From Ceratodon purpureus (Eukaryota; Streptophyta; Bryopsida; Pseudoditrichales; Ditrichaceae): a DNA stretch of 64,000 nucleotides. The translations under genes and the position numbers were made by a program. The notes below the pieces were generated by a model. That model was not told the origin of the DNA. It was given only the letters and a program-made list of their open reading frames with translations, and did not search any database. This document shows positions 33,620 through 45,115 of this stretch, in pieces; position 1 is the first letter of the stretch, and every line of letters begins with the position of its first letter. The DNA is taken from contig CM026426.1 in assembly GCA_014871385.1 (NCBI GenBank), positions 103,247,235-103,311,234 on the forward strand, given 5' to 3'.

Positions 33620-34062
33620 GGCCCTTCAAACCCATCGAGCGGAGCGAGAAGGGTTTGAATAAGGGCAACGGGACTGGTAGGACTCGATGCCCGTTAAGTA
33701 ATTTTAGGGTTCACTCAAAACAATGATAGCCGGGTAGCTAGGGTTGATCTCATTGAATTTTGGGTCTTATAGCCCCCTATTTTATCAAGCAAATAATATT
33801 AAAAATAAATAAATTTCAAACGTATCAAAATCAAAAAATTTGGATACAAAAATATAAGGCCCTTCAAACCCATCGAGCGGAGCAAGAAGGGTTTGAATAA
33901 GGGCAACCGTTCGGGTAGGACCTGTTGCCCGTTAAGTAATTTTAGGGTTCATTCAGAACAACGATAACATGGTAGCTAGGTTTGATCTCATTTAATTTTG
34001 GGTTTTATAGCCCCTATTTATCATTCAAATAATGTTAAAAATAAATAAAACTCAAAATTATC
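33620..34062 (+). repeat. Direct tandem repeat, 238-base period, two copies
   Basis: Both copies begin GGCCCTTCAAACCCATCGAG (33620 and 33858) and continue to AGCCCC(C)TATTTATCA. Each opens with a hairpin, CCCTTCAAACCC pairing with GGGTTTGAATAAGGG 20 bases on. The AT-rich ends suggest a solo transposon-derived unit. Confidence 0.88.
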
Positions 34063-34266
34063 AAAATCAAAGAAATAGGATGCAAAAAACCATTTATACA
34101 AAATCATTTATCATTAAATAATCACTTGACCCAATCAAGCAAATTAATTTTTCATTTTTAGAAAATCCCAAATGTAATTGTTAACTTTCTAAACGTTAAT
34201 TTGTAAATATTTTCGTTATGAAGTTTATCATTAAATTATTTAATTAAAATATTCAGTGTATAAAGC

Positions 34267-34308
34267 AAAAAATAAAAAATAAAAAATAAAAAATAAAAAA
34301 TAAAAAAT
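34267..34308 (+). repeat. (AAAAAT)n microsatellite
   Basis: Seven or so copies of the hexamer AAAAAT. Confidence 0.9.
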
Positions 34309-34435
34309 CAGTGAGTACTAAGGTTCTGGCTTTACAGTGGCAGCAGGGATCAAATTTTCATTACTGACTCAGTTTCCGTCAGATTTCTATCCCTTACAGC
34401 TCCACCCATTTGGTCTATAATGAAGCAGAATCAGC

Positions 34436-34711
34436 CTATGAAATCCCTCGCCCACCCTGAATGACCCACTTCCTCTGTATCAACCTCCTTTTTGCCAAGT
34501 ACCATGGCGGTGTATGATATTCTTCAATCAACCAAGGTGGTATACTGATATTAAGACCTTGCCTCCTACGCAACGCCTCCTCCTCTGAGACCAATTCTTG
34601 ATGAATTCTGGGTAAGTCCTTTTTCACTGAGGCCTCATCCAAAACGAGTCTCATGTTGTCACGTACTGCATTGCAAAACGGTACTAAAACATTCTTGTCA
34701 CCTTCATTCAT
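34436..34711 (-). CDS. Hypothetical exon, unknown function
   Basis: A 91-codon frame with protein-like composition: NEGDKNVLVPFCNAVRDNMR, then a charged helical stretch (QELVSEEEALRRRQG), then an aromatic-rich part (PPWLIEEYHTPPWYLAKRR). It is not recognised. It may be the first exon of a gene running leftward, or part of the unit at 35.8-37 kb. Confidence 0.3.
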   Translation of the reverse strand: MNEGDKNVLVPFCNAVRDNMRLVLDEASVKKDLPRIHQELVSEEEALRRRQGLNISIPPWLIEEYHTPPWYLAKRRLIQRKWVIQGGRGIS

Positions 34712-35824
34712 CTTCTATTTTCAAATCAGTAGTAAGAAAATGGGGGCGTGAATCACATTTAATAACATCTACAGCACTTATACAGTTCAGCTGTTAAATA
34801 CATTCATTTAATCAATCGTCTGTACACTCATCAAAACAACAATAAAAATGTTATACAACGACGGGTTACAAATGAAGAGGGAAATGAATGTTCCTACAAT
34901 CCTTTATATACGTTACGGTACAGTTCGGAACTGCGAGTTATGCCACAGAGACGTCCACTTTTACCGGATATGAATCACGTTAGTCACTATACTCCACTAC
35001 TGTGTGTGGTAGTGGGTACTTACTCTTTTTGCATGCTAGAAAAATTTATTGGTCTAGGTACAAAACATTCTATCTTTTGGACAGACCTACTTGAGTTAGG
35101 AAAGTGCACTTACTTTGACTATAACGCCATGTTCTTCAATCCATTCTTGAAATCTCCGACCTCTCATATTTGCCCATTGAATCCTTACTGTCGACTTACG
35201 TCAGAAATGTATTAATCATAGAACACGCTGTGTACATGTTAAGAACTGAAAGTCATATGTTGGCATAAGTAGTAATATACGCGCCTGTAATATTTTCTCA
35301 AAGTAAAGTAATCTAACTTCCTTGTATTAATCGAAAGGCACAATCTGTGTAGCCATCGGAGAGGAAAGCACAAGCTTAACTGACACTGAATTCCAAACCT
35401 ACTAATCTCAAAATAACAAACTAATCCTATACTTACCATTAAGACTTCATCCATACTTGGAAAGCAAAGTGGTACAACAATGAAATATAGAAACATAATA
35501 TTTTCCGTCAGAGAAGCATCTGCACGGGATAGTATAGACTTTATCAAAACGACATACAATGTAAAGTACAATTCAATGTACAATATGTCAGTTGCTCTTA
35601 TAAAGAGTTTTTTCTATAGAAAAAAATTACAGAAGTCTACTGAATACTTCAATACATCCACTCTTCTGAACACTCAACTCAGACATGGTTCTTCTTCCCG
35701 TATACCGTAGTGGAACGTAACCGAAACCGCAAGTTCGTAATGCAAAATGTTAAAATGTAATTCTTCGCATTAAAACATAAGTTTGTATCCGAAATTATAT
35801 TAACAGTAAATCCGTAAAACAGTT
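34712..35824. other. No gene seen
   Basis: AT-rich sequence. Mirrored frames at 34940-35215 and 35239-35710 show no domain. Confidence 0.4.
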
Positions 35825-36970
35825 AACGAACTCCGAATCCAATCCCGCGTGAGAATGTCTGTACATCTCTACAAAGTTGACCACCCTGAACCTGCAAAAA
35901 ACAGTTTTAGCAACCTTGTTATACTATGACATACACTTTTCATCTTCATAGGATCCAGGGGATGGTACTGTAAAGGAACAATGAAAAAAAACCGGCTGTG
36001 CTATAAGAAGTACTTGAGATTTATACAGAATCTAGTTTAAAAATTCTTGCACACAAATACGCGTCGAAATTATAAACCTTACCACAACTTCCTTTGCTCG
36101 TCCTCTCACTACAGGGCAAATCTCACTACAAACAAGTACCCTCATTTTTGTTCTATTTATATATTGGTTTACCATCATAGAACTACTCACCTGTAGCTTG
36201 AAACTGGTCACTAAGTCTTCCTCCTTCTCCTTTCCCTTCATGCTTCTTTTTTTCCCGTCGTCCTCTTGGCCTGGAATGTCTTCCTCGGTTGGCTTCCGTA
36301 TCCACAACAATCAAGCTGAAGTCTATAGATTCCAGTGATGAAAACCCATATTTCGGTGGATTCATTATAGTGTCAGTCTTCATCTTCTTCTTTGGACACT
36401 CCTCCTCTACATCTTCATCAATCAAACCTACTTGTTGAGCCCATTTCTTCACATGATCGTCCTTCACTCCATCTACTGGAAAACCATGTATGTACTCCCA
36501 CTTCTGTAGAGGTGTGTACGAGGGAGTGGAAGATAATTTAATTTCAGTGCTCGCTTGTGACAAGGACCACCTTCATCGACAATGCTATTAACTTCCGCGT
36601 TCGTGACTGGAACTGTGTTATCGGCTTGCAAGAGAGCTGGGTTGGTATACATTGCATCATCGTCAATGTCATCATTGCTTATAACAATAGCATCAGGTGG
36701 ATGAGAATGGTCTGCGATTTCTCCACGATGGACATTACTCTGTGTGTGTCCAGAATCAACTTCTTCGCCGACTTCCTCCTCCTCCAAGGTATATGTAACA
36801 AAATGTAATAGAATATGTAACAAAATGTTGCTCGCGTCCTCTACTACGTTCAATAGGTCATTACGACGTGAGCCGGTATCCTCTGAGTCATTCTGGTTGA
36901 TATGCTCTCCTCCGACTCGAACTTCTCCTCCATTTCCACTTAGAGATACGATGTAGTTACCAACTTCCAC
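35825..36970 (-). pseudogene. Multi-exon gene of unknown function (frameshifted)
   Basis: From the right: 36970-36560 is acidic (TYTLEEEEVGEEVDSGH, VISNDDIDDDAMYTN). It passes through a one-base frame change near 36545-36563 into ASTEIKLSSTPSYTPLQKWE, IHGFPVDGVKDDHVKKWAQQ, a bipartite basic patch (ECPKKKMKT) and a Lys/Arg-rich end. A donor GTGAGT follows at about 36190. Small in-frame pieces with good splice sites follow: EICPVVRGRAKEVV at about 36128-36086 and VQGGQLCRDVQTFSRG at about 35893-35825. The pattern suits a nuclear DNA-binding or regulatory protein, but no known domain is visible. Confidence 0.4.
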
Positions 36971-37890
36971 ATCAACTTCTTGAGATAGTAGGTTAGGTCC
37001 TCCAGATGAGTTGTGGAGCTCTCCAGCTTCTTCGCCGCTGATGACAGATCCACTTGGATTATCAGACCCTGTAAAACCACCCCCAAATAAAAATTAAAAT
37101 AATGTATGCACTGCCCTACATGTCACAATGGTAACGCACAAAATGTGTTCTCCCGGCATAACCTATTTTTTCCACGAGGTCAACACAGTAGAATTGCTTA
37201 CCTGTTGATGTCATATTAGACACTGATTGTTGGAAAATGCTATTCGGACTATAAGTCATCCCATTGTCTCTGATCACCAACACCAGGTAAACATGTTAAA
37301 AAGAGAATCTGTACAAATATCAAACTCGTATTCAGCAACCTCCATTTTCGTCTCAAGAAAACTCTACTTACAGATATACTTAAAGTAGATGCTATTATTT
37401 CCTTCATCAAGGTTTGTGTACCAACGCTATGGCAGATCATACGAAAAACTTCAAAAACTCATATAAGTGCAGATTGGTCGGGAAAGTTTACAATGATATT
37501 CATAAGTCTCTGGTACAGAAGCCTCTGGTACAGAAGCCTCACCTCCTTCGGGGGCTTGGTCAGATGGAGAAGATGGGCATTCCCTGTTCATGAGTCCGTA
37601 TCTCATATTGAAGCAATCTGACTGCCGAAACCCTAGTTTGCTGCAGCCTAGGGTTTCCTTTGCTCCTCCTCCTAACCCTACTCGCCACCTTGTGCTGCTC
37701 CGGCTGTCAGTTTGTCTCTCCTTCTGGTGCTGTGCACGCCCTAGAGGCCTCGCTGCCTCCTTTCCTATCACCCCTTCCTCCCTTGGTCTCTTCTATTCTA
37801 CCGCCCCCTCTCAATCACTCACTCTGGTCCATCAAAAAAGATCTAGCTGAGTAGTAGGAAGAAGGTAATAAGGCCTTGGCCCTCCTCTAC
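36971..37890. other. No certain gene
   Basis: Possible upstream exons of the minus-strand gene near 37020-37080. The rest has mirrored frames rich in Pro/Ser with no domain. Confidence 0.3.
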
Positions 37891-38062
37891 CCAACATTTT
37901 TCATCCAATTTGGATGAAAAACCTGGTTTGCTATCTTCATCCATGTTGGATGAATATACTGCTCGCCGACTTCCATCCAAAATGAATGAAAGTTCTGGTC
38001 TTCCTTGTTCGGCAGCTGGATCTCCTAATCGCCCATTTTCATCCATAGGGGATGAAATTATC
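37891..38062. repeat. Row of short palindromes of the form TTCATCC-N-GGATGAA
   Basis: Four palindromes about 40-65 bases apart: TTTTCATCCAATTTGGATGA near 37898, CTTCATCCATGTTGGATGAA near 37937, the decayed TTCCATCCAAAATGAATGAA near 37971, and TTTTCATCCATAGGGGATGA near 38037. They lie where the 3' LTR or 3' leader of the Ty3 element would be expected. Confidence 0.7.
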
Positions 38063-38494
38063 CTGTTGGACAGTTACTGTCTTGGTCCATTACAGTTGAA
38101 CTGCTCCTCCTGTTGCTCCATTTCTTGTTCCTGTTTTACCTAGATAATTTCCACAACCCTACACAATACTGCTAACTACTTCCTTTCTTTCTCTCCTGCC
38201 CCTTTTTTGATTCCTTCCTCTTTTTCAATTGTTTTTTCTTTTTGATTTTTCTTCTTTTTTCACTAATTTTTTCCTGTATTTCGCCCTCTTCTCCTTTTTC
38301 TAAACTCTGGTCTCTATTCCACCTGTTCTGCTGGTCCTGGTCCTCTTCCTGCCCTTCTTCTTCTTTGTTATCATGGTCTTGTCTGGTCCTGTCTTGGTGG
38401 TCTTGATCTTCGTCTTGGTCTTGTCTGGTCCTCCCTTGATGGTCTTGATGTGCGTCATGGTCCTTGGTGCGTCTGCTGTCCTGGTCTTGTGATC

Positions 38495-38588
38495 CTGGTG
38501 CCTACCGCTGTCTGGTGCTGGCACTGTCCTCGTCACCCGAACTGGTGCCTACCGCTGTCTGGTGCTGGCACTGTCCTCGTCACCCGAA
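38495..38588 (+). repeat. Perfect 47-base tandem duplication
   Basis: The unit beginning CTGGTGCCTACCGCTGTCTG fills 38495-38541 and 38542-38588. Confidence 0.9.
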
Positions 38589-38599
38589 CTCGTACCTTC

Positions 38600-39330
38600 C
38601 TAGCCTGCTTGCATACTATCCCCCTTTTGCTGTTTGACTAGTCCCTTGGTGGAATCACTTGGTGTTACTATAACAAGCTGGTCCTGGTCATAGAACCTAT
38701 AGGGCTTCAACTTGTTGATGTTCACAATCACCGGGTCAGGCTCAAAATTCTGCACTGAAACTAACAAAGCAGTATTGTTAGGTAGTCTGTACTGGACCCT
38801 ATAAGGCCCAAACCACCAGCTCTTGAATTTACCCACATGCTCTTTGTGTCCCTTGGGGTACCACAGTACACAGTCCCCAATCTGAAAATCCTTCCTCTTG
38901 TAATGCTGCTGGCTCCAAGGCAACTTGTTCCACTGTCTGCCACCTCCTATGCATCCTGCCTGGTGGTGTCCACCTGCTCCAAGTCTGCTATCCTGGCCTA
39001 TAGCACTCGAGCTGGTGTATAATTTGTGTCCATACTGATCCTCCTAGTCGGAACTAAGTATTATGTGGGCATCAAAGGATGGAGCCCATACACTAGTTGA
39101 AATGGTGTATACCCAGTGGTCACCTTGAAAGCAATCATGAACAATAACAGCATTGTGTGCAAGTGTTCATCCCAGTTTGTCCTCTTCTCATTGACTAGTT
39201 TGCTGAGCAGTTGGCCAATTACCTTGTTGGTCAACTCTGCCTGGCACCTCTTGTGCAGTACCCCCTTGATCAGGGTGTATGGTTGTGCCTTGAGGACCGA
39301 TTTCCGCTACTCCTCCTTAGTCAGATCCTG
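38600..39330 (-). pseudogene. Ty3 integrase remnant, catalytic core deleted
   Basis: From the right: a stretch like the end of the integrase zinc-binding region (QPYTLIKGVLHKR, about 39260-39290) is joined directly to AELTNKVIGQLLSKLVNEKR, which belongs near the end of the catalytic core. EHLHTMLLLFMIAFKVTTGY and TPFQLVYGLHPLMPT follow. The C-terminal domain comes next (GDCVLWYPKGHKEHVGKFKS, WFGPYRVQYRLPNNTALL). The roughly 150 residues with the first two catalytic Asp are gone. TAG and other stops occur between the pieces. Confidence 0.7.
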
Positions 39331-39531
39331 CCGTACAACACCAGTTCTAAGGTAAGAACTGACATCCTCTAACCATTCTGGCTTCACCTAAAACAAACTG
39401 GCGTCACTTGTCTAGTCGTCAACACCAGTTGCTGGTTCTTTATTTGGCAGTTTGTATAGCGCATCTCCTACTCCATCATTCTTCCCTGGTTTAGGCACCA
39501 CAGTGAAATCATACTCTTGAAACAGCAGCAG

Positions 39532-40740
39532 TCACCTCGCAATCATGCCCGACACCTGCGGTTTATTGACTAGATACACCTGTGCCCTATGGTCAACATA
39601 AAAAACAAACTTATTGCCCAGCAAATAATGTCTATACTTGTTCAGAGCATAAACCACGGCTAAGGCTTCTCTTTCAGTAGTACTATAATTTTTCTCAGCA
39701 GAGTTTACAAGTCTGCTGGCATAAGAAATCGGCTCGTCACACTTCCCTGTTGGGTTCTGGGCCAGCATCACCCCCACTGCAATATTCAAAGCATCAGTAT
39801 GCACATGAAACTTCAAGTCCCACCAGGGGGCAATCAGGATCGGTGCATTCTGGTACTGCTCCTTAATCTTCAGCCATGCCTGCTCACACTGGTGGGACCA
39901 GATAAAGTCCTTAGTTTTCCTCATCAGTCTGGTGATGGGCTCCATGATATGAGCATAGGCCTTCATGTAACACCTGTTGAACTGGGCAAAACCGTTAAAA
40001 ACTTGGATATCAACTAGTTTCTGGGGTCTAGACATTTTCTAAATGGCCTCAATTTTCTTGGGGTCCGGAAACTTACCTTCCTTGGACACAATATGACCCA
40101 AGATAATACCAAAAAACACCAGTAATGCTCATTTTTCAGGATTCAGGCTTATGCCATACTCGTGACATTTTTGAAAACGCTGTTTCAACTTGACCAGATG
40201 ACTGACTATGTCACTATAAACACTGAAATCATCCAAAAACAGTTTCATGAATACACCAATAAAATCACAAAAAGCACGGTTTACTGCCCTCTGGTAGGTT
40301 GGTGGAGCATTCTTTAGTCCAGTGGGCATCACCACCCAGACAAACGCCCCCTAGTCTGTCACAAAGGCAATCTTGTACTCGTTAGCTGGTGCTATCTGAA
40401 TCTGGTGGTACCCGGAGTACCCGTCCAAAATGAGTACATCTTATGTCCTGCAACAGAATCCAACACCTCCTCAGTAAATGGCAGTGGGTAAGGATCCTTT
40501 TTAGTAACAGCATTCAACTTCTGAAATTGATGCAAATTCTCAATTTTCCGTTTTTCTTAGGCACAATAATAATGGGTGATAACCAGGTGGCATCCTTCAC
40601 TGGTGCTGTAAACCCGGCGGGGAGCAGTTTGTCCGAATCCTGCTTCATAATACTAGCGTAGTTTGGATTCATCCAATATCTGGCCTGGTGTGCTGGTGAT
40701 ATGTCCTTCTCCTGCTCTATCCTATTGCGCTATTGATGGC
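39532..40740 (-). pseudogene. Ty3 reverse transcriptase and RNase H
   Basis: The RT palm is seen as VMPTGLKNAPPTYQRAVNRA followed by VFMKLFLDDFSVYSD (40335-40129), with FLDD as the catalytic Asp pair. The thumb/connection and RNase H follow (40035-39532): FIWSHQCEQAWLKIKEQ, FHVHTDALNIAVGVMLAQ (first RNase H Asp), YSTTEREALAVVYALNKYRH (catalytic Glu) and FVFYVDHRAQVYL. Upstream (about 40740-40340) the fingers can be read in pieces, such as HQFQKLNAVTKKDPYPLPF, separated by stops. It copies the element's RNA into DNA; this copy cannot do so. Confidence 0.85.
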
Positions 40741-41149
40741 GGAATACCCTTGTAGGTCCAGGCTTGTACTCCATGAAGAGGGCCTCTGCTTCCCTGGCCT
40801 GCTCTGGACTGATATGTGCATTACTTTGCATGTACTAGTGTTCCTCCTCTGTCCCAGATTCATCTTCCTTAACTGCTCAGACTCTGGTAGGGTCCAGGCA
40901 GCAATCTTCAACTTCAACACCTTCTCCCTGGCTGGTGTCTCATCTACTTCAATATCACCCTCTTTGAAGGTATAGAGCTGGTCTGGATAAGCTCAACCTG
41001 GTGCCCCCTCCTGGTTTGCATACTGGTCCTAGCTCTGCTCCAGGTCCTTGGACAAGTCTTTCTTCGGGTTCTGGACCTTGTCCTGGTCCTGGTCTTGCGC
41101 CTTAGTCTCGTCCTAGTCCTTAGACTTGACCTTCAATTGGTCCTCTTCT

Positions 41150-41292
41150 GGTCCTTGGCTTTTAACTGAACCTGATCCTGGTCCTTGAGCTTGAACTAGT
41201 CCTGGTCCTTGGCCTTGAATTGGTCCTGGTCCTTGGCCTTGAATTGGTCCTGGTCCTTGGCCTTGCACTAGTCCTGGTCCTGGTCTAGTCAT
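41150..41292 (-). repeat. 24-base tandem repeat coding Gly-Pro-Gln-rich sequence in the Ty3 polyprotein
   Basis: The plus-strand unit GGTCCTGGTCCTTGGCCTTG plus four more bases occurs about five times. On the minus strand it reads GPGPIQGQ repeated. It lies between the protease and RT domains and is built from the element's favoured word. Confidence 0.85.
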
Positions 41293-41684
41293 GGTATAGT
41301 GACTGTCCTGATGGCCATTAGATCCTGCTCTGTAGCCAACCATCTTGCTTCCTCCTCGTCTGTTAGTCGTGCAGTGAAATTATAACAGACCAGGACCTCA
41401 AGCAGTTTAGGCCTGGGCCCCTTCCTCTGATTGACTGAGACAGTTTTAACCGTCCCATTTCCTCTGATTGTAACCAGATTATTACCTCAGTCATGAATTA
41501 CCCTAGCATCAATTAACCAAGGACGACCTAGCAACATACTATATGCTTCATTGACCTCCTTGTTTTTAATTACAGTCAAAGTGATAAGGTAAGGGATACA
41601 ATGAATGTGAATCTTCACGTTCCGAATCATCCCCACCGGATCTACCATTGTCTGGTCTTCCATCCTCAGTCTGAAGCGTGCAGG

Positions 41685-41975
41685 CTAGGGGTTCTTCAGT
41701 CCGTATCGCATAAGCTCCTCCTCAGTGACCAGGTTGACACCAGATCCACCATCCAGCAGTACATTGTCCAGGGTCCCGTTGCCAACCTGCACAGTCAACA
41801 CCGGTAGTTCCCTCTCAACATCTATAGCCAGACTGCTAATTAAATCCGGCTTACCTGCCGTACTGGTCCTCGGCTTCACTGCTGGTGTCTGGTCTAGTCT
41901 AGAATTCTTGTCTGGTCCCAACTTCGGGAACAGATGTGCCTTGACATATTCAGTGATGTTTGGAGATACCTTCAA
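41685..41975 (-). pseudogene. Ty3 aspartic protease
   Basis: The frame contains ELPVLTVQVGNGTLDNVLLD followed by GGSGVNLVTEEELMRYGL. VLLDGGSGVNLV is the retroviral-type protease active site in the D-[TSG]-G form (here DGGSG). A frame change or stop joins it to the flanking gag and pol parts. Protease matures the Gag-Pol protein. Confidence 0.75.
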
Positions 41976-42714
41976 TACACTATAATTGGATTGTCCAATA
42001 TCTTCCTGCCCACCAGAATTGTATAGTACTGCCCCTAGTTCCCTCCTGTACTGGTCCCTGCCGGTATTGCTGGTCCAGGTTGCTCAGTCTTCGGACCATA
42101 ATCCAGGGCGTCAGAAACTGGAAATCATGCCCAATCATTGTCTAGTAAATTACCCTCCGCTGTGTCCTTATCTTCTGGTGCTTGAACTGTTTTTGCCAGC
42201 TCTGCTACTCTAGCATCCTCCTCCTCCATAAGCTGAATTTCCTTCAAGGTCTCTATTATAGAGTTCTTGAGTCGTTCCTCAGCCTGCAAGTCTTCTCTGT
42301 TCCTGACCTTCCCTGATTCTGGTACTTTGGACTGGTCTTCAATTGGAGGCAGTCGTGCCTTCCACCTATGTGCCCTAGTCATTCTGGCTACGTTTACCTG
42401 GTCCTCTGGATCCTCCAGTAACTCTATCTCCACATTGTTTACCTGGTGGTCTGATTTCTTTATTCTCTGGTCCCTCGAAACTAGTCCCACTAGGCCTTCA
42501 GAGGGCAATTCCAACTCCTGTGCTCTGTGCCTCCACATAAAAAACAACATCCAGACTTTTCACCATAACTTCCATGTTGGCCATTACCTGCTCTGATATT
42601 AGATGACCGCTAATACCCCTGGTTGTAGTTACTGTTGTAGGTGGCTGCTAGCTTTGGGGCAGACACCTCATTCAGCCCTACTGGTTCCTCTCCTTCTTTC
42701 TTCAAACCTGAGCC

Positions 42715-45115
42715 CCTTTACTTTGCTGGGTTGTACAAGCAGTTAGCATCGTCATGGCCCATCTTCTTGCATGTGCCACAGATTTGCCTAGGGACGTCCT
42801 CACCTGGTTTCTTCTTGGTCACAATTGTTCGCTTATAGGTGGTCTCCACCTTCTTAACTTCGATCTTGGTTGGCTTGCCATTTGAATCGGTGCAGTTTTC
42901 TTCACACCTTAGAGCAGCATCCACCAATTCTGTTAGGGTCTTGACTGGTGCTATACTGGTCGTAATATTGATGTACTCCAGTGAACCTGCCCTGAAATTA
43001 GTGATTCAAAATCCTTCTCCAGGATCTGACTGCAGACACTTGATTAGGGTCATAAACCTGTCATAGTAATCCTGCACCTTCTCCCTATCTGCCTGCTTGA
43101 AGGACTTCAATTGATTCATCGATTGTCTGGTCCCTATACCTTCTTCTGAAGCTTGCCTAGACCTCCTCCCATGAGCAGTAAAGGTGACTCTCTAGAAAAT
43201 TCTCATACCAGGCTCCGACCTTGTCCAGTAAGGCGGTATCCATTAGGTTGATGATAACCTGCTCATCAGTTTCTCCATTGTGCCACAAAGTGCGCTCAAA
43301 CTGACGAATATGAGCAACAGGATTTGTACCTTCTTTGACTTGGAGTATGGCAGTGGCTTCCTATGTGCCATACTTACTAATCCTGATAAATGGTGGTCCA
43401 ACTAGTCCTCCAACTAGTGGATAAACAGGTCCTCCAACTGGTCGATAAACTAGTCCTCCAACTGGTCGGTAAACTGGTCCTCCAACTTGTGGGTAAAGTG
43501 GTCCTCCAACTGGTGAGTAAACTTTTGGTACACCTGGTCTTCCAACTGGTGTGTACACTGGTAGTACCCCGGGTCTTCCATCTAGTAAGTGTACTGAGGG
43601 TATACCTGGTCTTCCAAGTGGTTGGTAAGTTGATGGCACCGATTGTTCTGGATAACTACTGGCTGCTGTGGCCACTGGTACTCCAATTCCCACTGGAGGT
43701 GTGGTCCCATATGATGTTCCTCCAACGGCTTCTGCTGGTCTTCGGAATTCTAACCCTACATTGGTGGCTCCTGCTCCCACATCTGCTCCCCCACCAGGCC
43801 AGTACACTGACTGGGGTGCCTCTGGCTGGTATAGATCACCAGTCAGGTGATCCACATAGGTCATTGATACTCCTCCTTCTCCCGATGGACTTGCTGGTCT
43901 TCTCTGGTGGTGGAAATGGCTCTCGCCTGGTCCCTGAGGTATAGCAGTTGCTGTAACTGGTACCCCCATCACCTCTGCTGATCTTTCCGGACCAGATTTT
44001 TCACCCTGTACCTCATATTGTTCATATCCTGGCCACAGGCTCTCCTTATGTTGGGCCTATAGCTTCAGGCTTTCTTCCCTCAACACATCATGCCACATGT
44101 ATAAGGTAGACTGGCGGGTTGCTTCTTGTCTCTCCTCCTCCTTTTTCTTCTGGTCCTCCAGTCTCTGGGCCTCCTGCCATAGACGCATGGCATCCTGGCG
44201 TAGCAGGTCCTGCTGCATGGCCTCCTGCTTCTCTGCTGCCTGCTTGATTTCTTCCCTCCTTTGAGCCTCCTGCCAGGATCTAAGGGCTTCCTGCCTCTGT
44301 CTCTCCTGGTCCTGCTCTTCTATCCTCTTAGTCTCCTGCCATAGCCTCATGGCTTCCTTCATTTGAATTTCTTCCCTGTTCTTCTGCTTCCAAGCCTGCA
44401 TGGTTTCCTTGAACCTGGTGGCTTGTCCTAGCTCCTCCATCTGGTGTCTGTACACCTCTTCCATGGTCTGCTGGTCCCTTCTGGCCTGCTCCGCCTGCCT
44501 CCTGGCCTGCTGTCTGGCCTTAATCTGCTCCAGCTACCTTCTATCTTCCTCCTCTTCATCCTGCTCTAGTCCTTGGAACTGGTCCTGGACAAACTGTATT
44601 GCCTGCTTCCTGGTGGTCTGTTGTCCTTGTCTGCTGGTCGTGGTCGGGTCTGAAGTGGGTACTGCTTCTCCTGAGGCCCTGTCTTCACTCCTGACCTGGT
44701 CCAGTTTCTTCTTCAGTATCTCCAGCATCTCCACCAAGTCTCCTAGTGTTTGTATTCCTGGTCTTGGTGTATTAGGTCGGCTGGTGCTTCTCCTCTCCTC
44801 TTCTTGAAACCGGTCGTATGCTACTGCTGTCTCTAGTTGAAAATTCCAACTATGTTGGGTGTCTCCACCTCCTAGTCTTCGAAACTCCCTTCTGCTGGTC
44901 ATGGGTGATGGCAGTGAGCCATCATACCTCCTGATCTCCTCATCCTCATGCCAGTTCTTGAAACTGGGACCAAGTTTGCACTTAGCTGATCCTGTCCTCC
45001 AGCTTATTCCAAGCAGTGTCTTCTGGCTTGAATTCTTGCCCACCAGGTCCATGTCAATCAAATCCCTGGTCTTTCCTTTGGCAATGCTCTCCTCAGAGCT
45101 GGGTTGCCCTCCCAT
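42715..45115 (-). pseudogene. Ty3 Gag with zinc knuckle
   Basis: From the right: a charged N-terminus (SSEESIAKGKTRDLIDMDLV); a long Gln/Glu/Arg coiled-coil region (44464-44057, QEAMRLWQEAQRLEDQ-type repeats); a Gly-Pro-Val repeat region (43361-43972); and the capsid-like part at about 43360-43010 (AHIRQFERTLWHNGETDEQV, WYENFLESHLYCSWEEV). The last part is a CCHC knuckle in the frame at 42927-42718, ICGTCKKMGHDDANC (C-x2-C-x4-H-x4-C), which binds RNA. The frame is broken at least by TAG near 44532, TAA near 45127 and several shifts. Confidence 0.8.
43385..43625 (-). repeat. Tandem Gly-Pro-Val repeats in Ty3 gag
   Basis: About seven copies of a 30-36-base unit with CCAACTGGT or CCAACTAGT; the protein reads PVGGPVYRPVGG and PVGRPGVPKVYSP. 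CTGGT/CTAGT variants between copies show G-to-A change on this strand. Confidence 0.8.
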
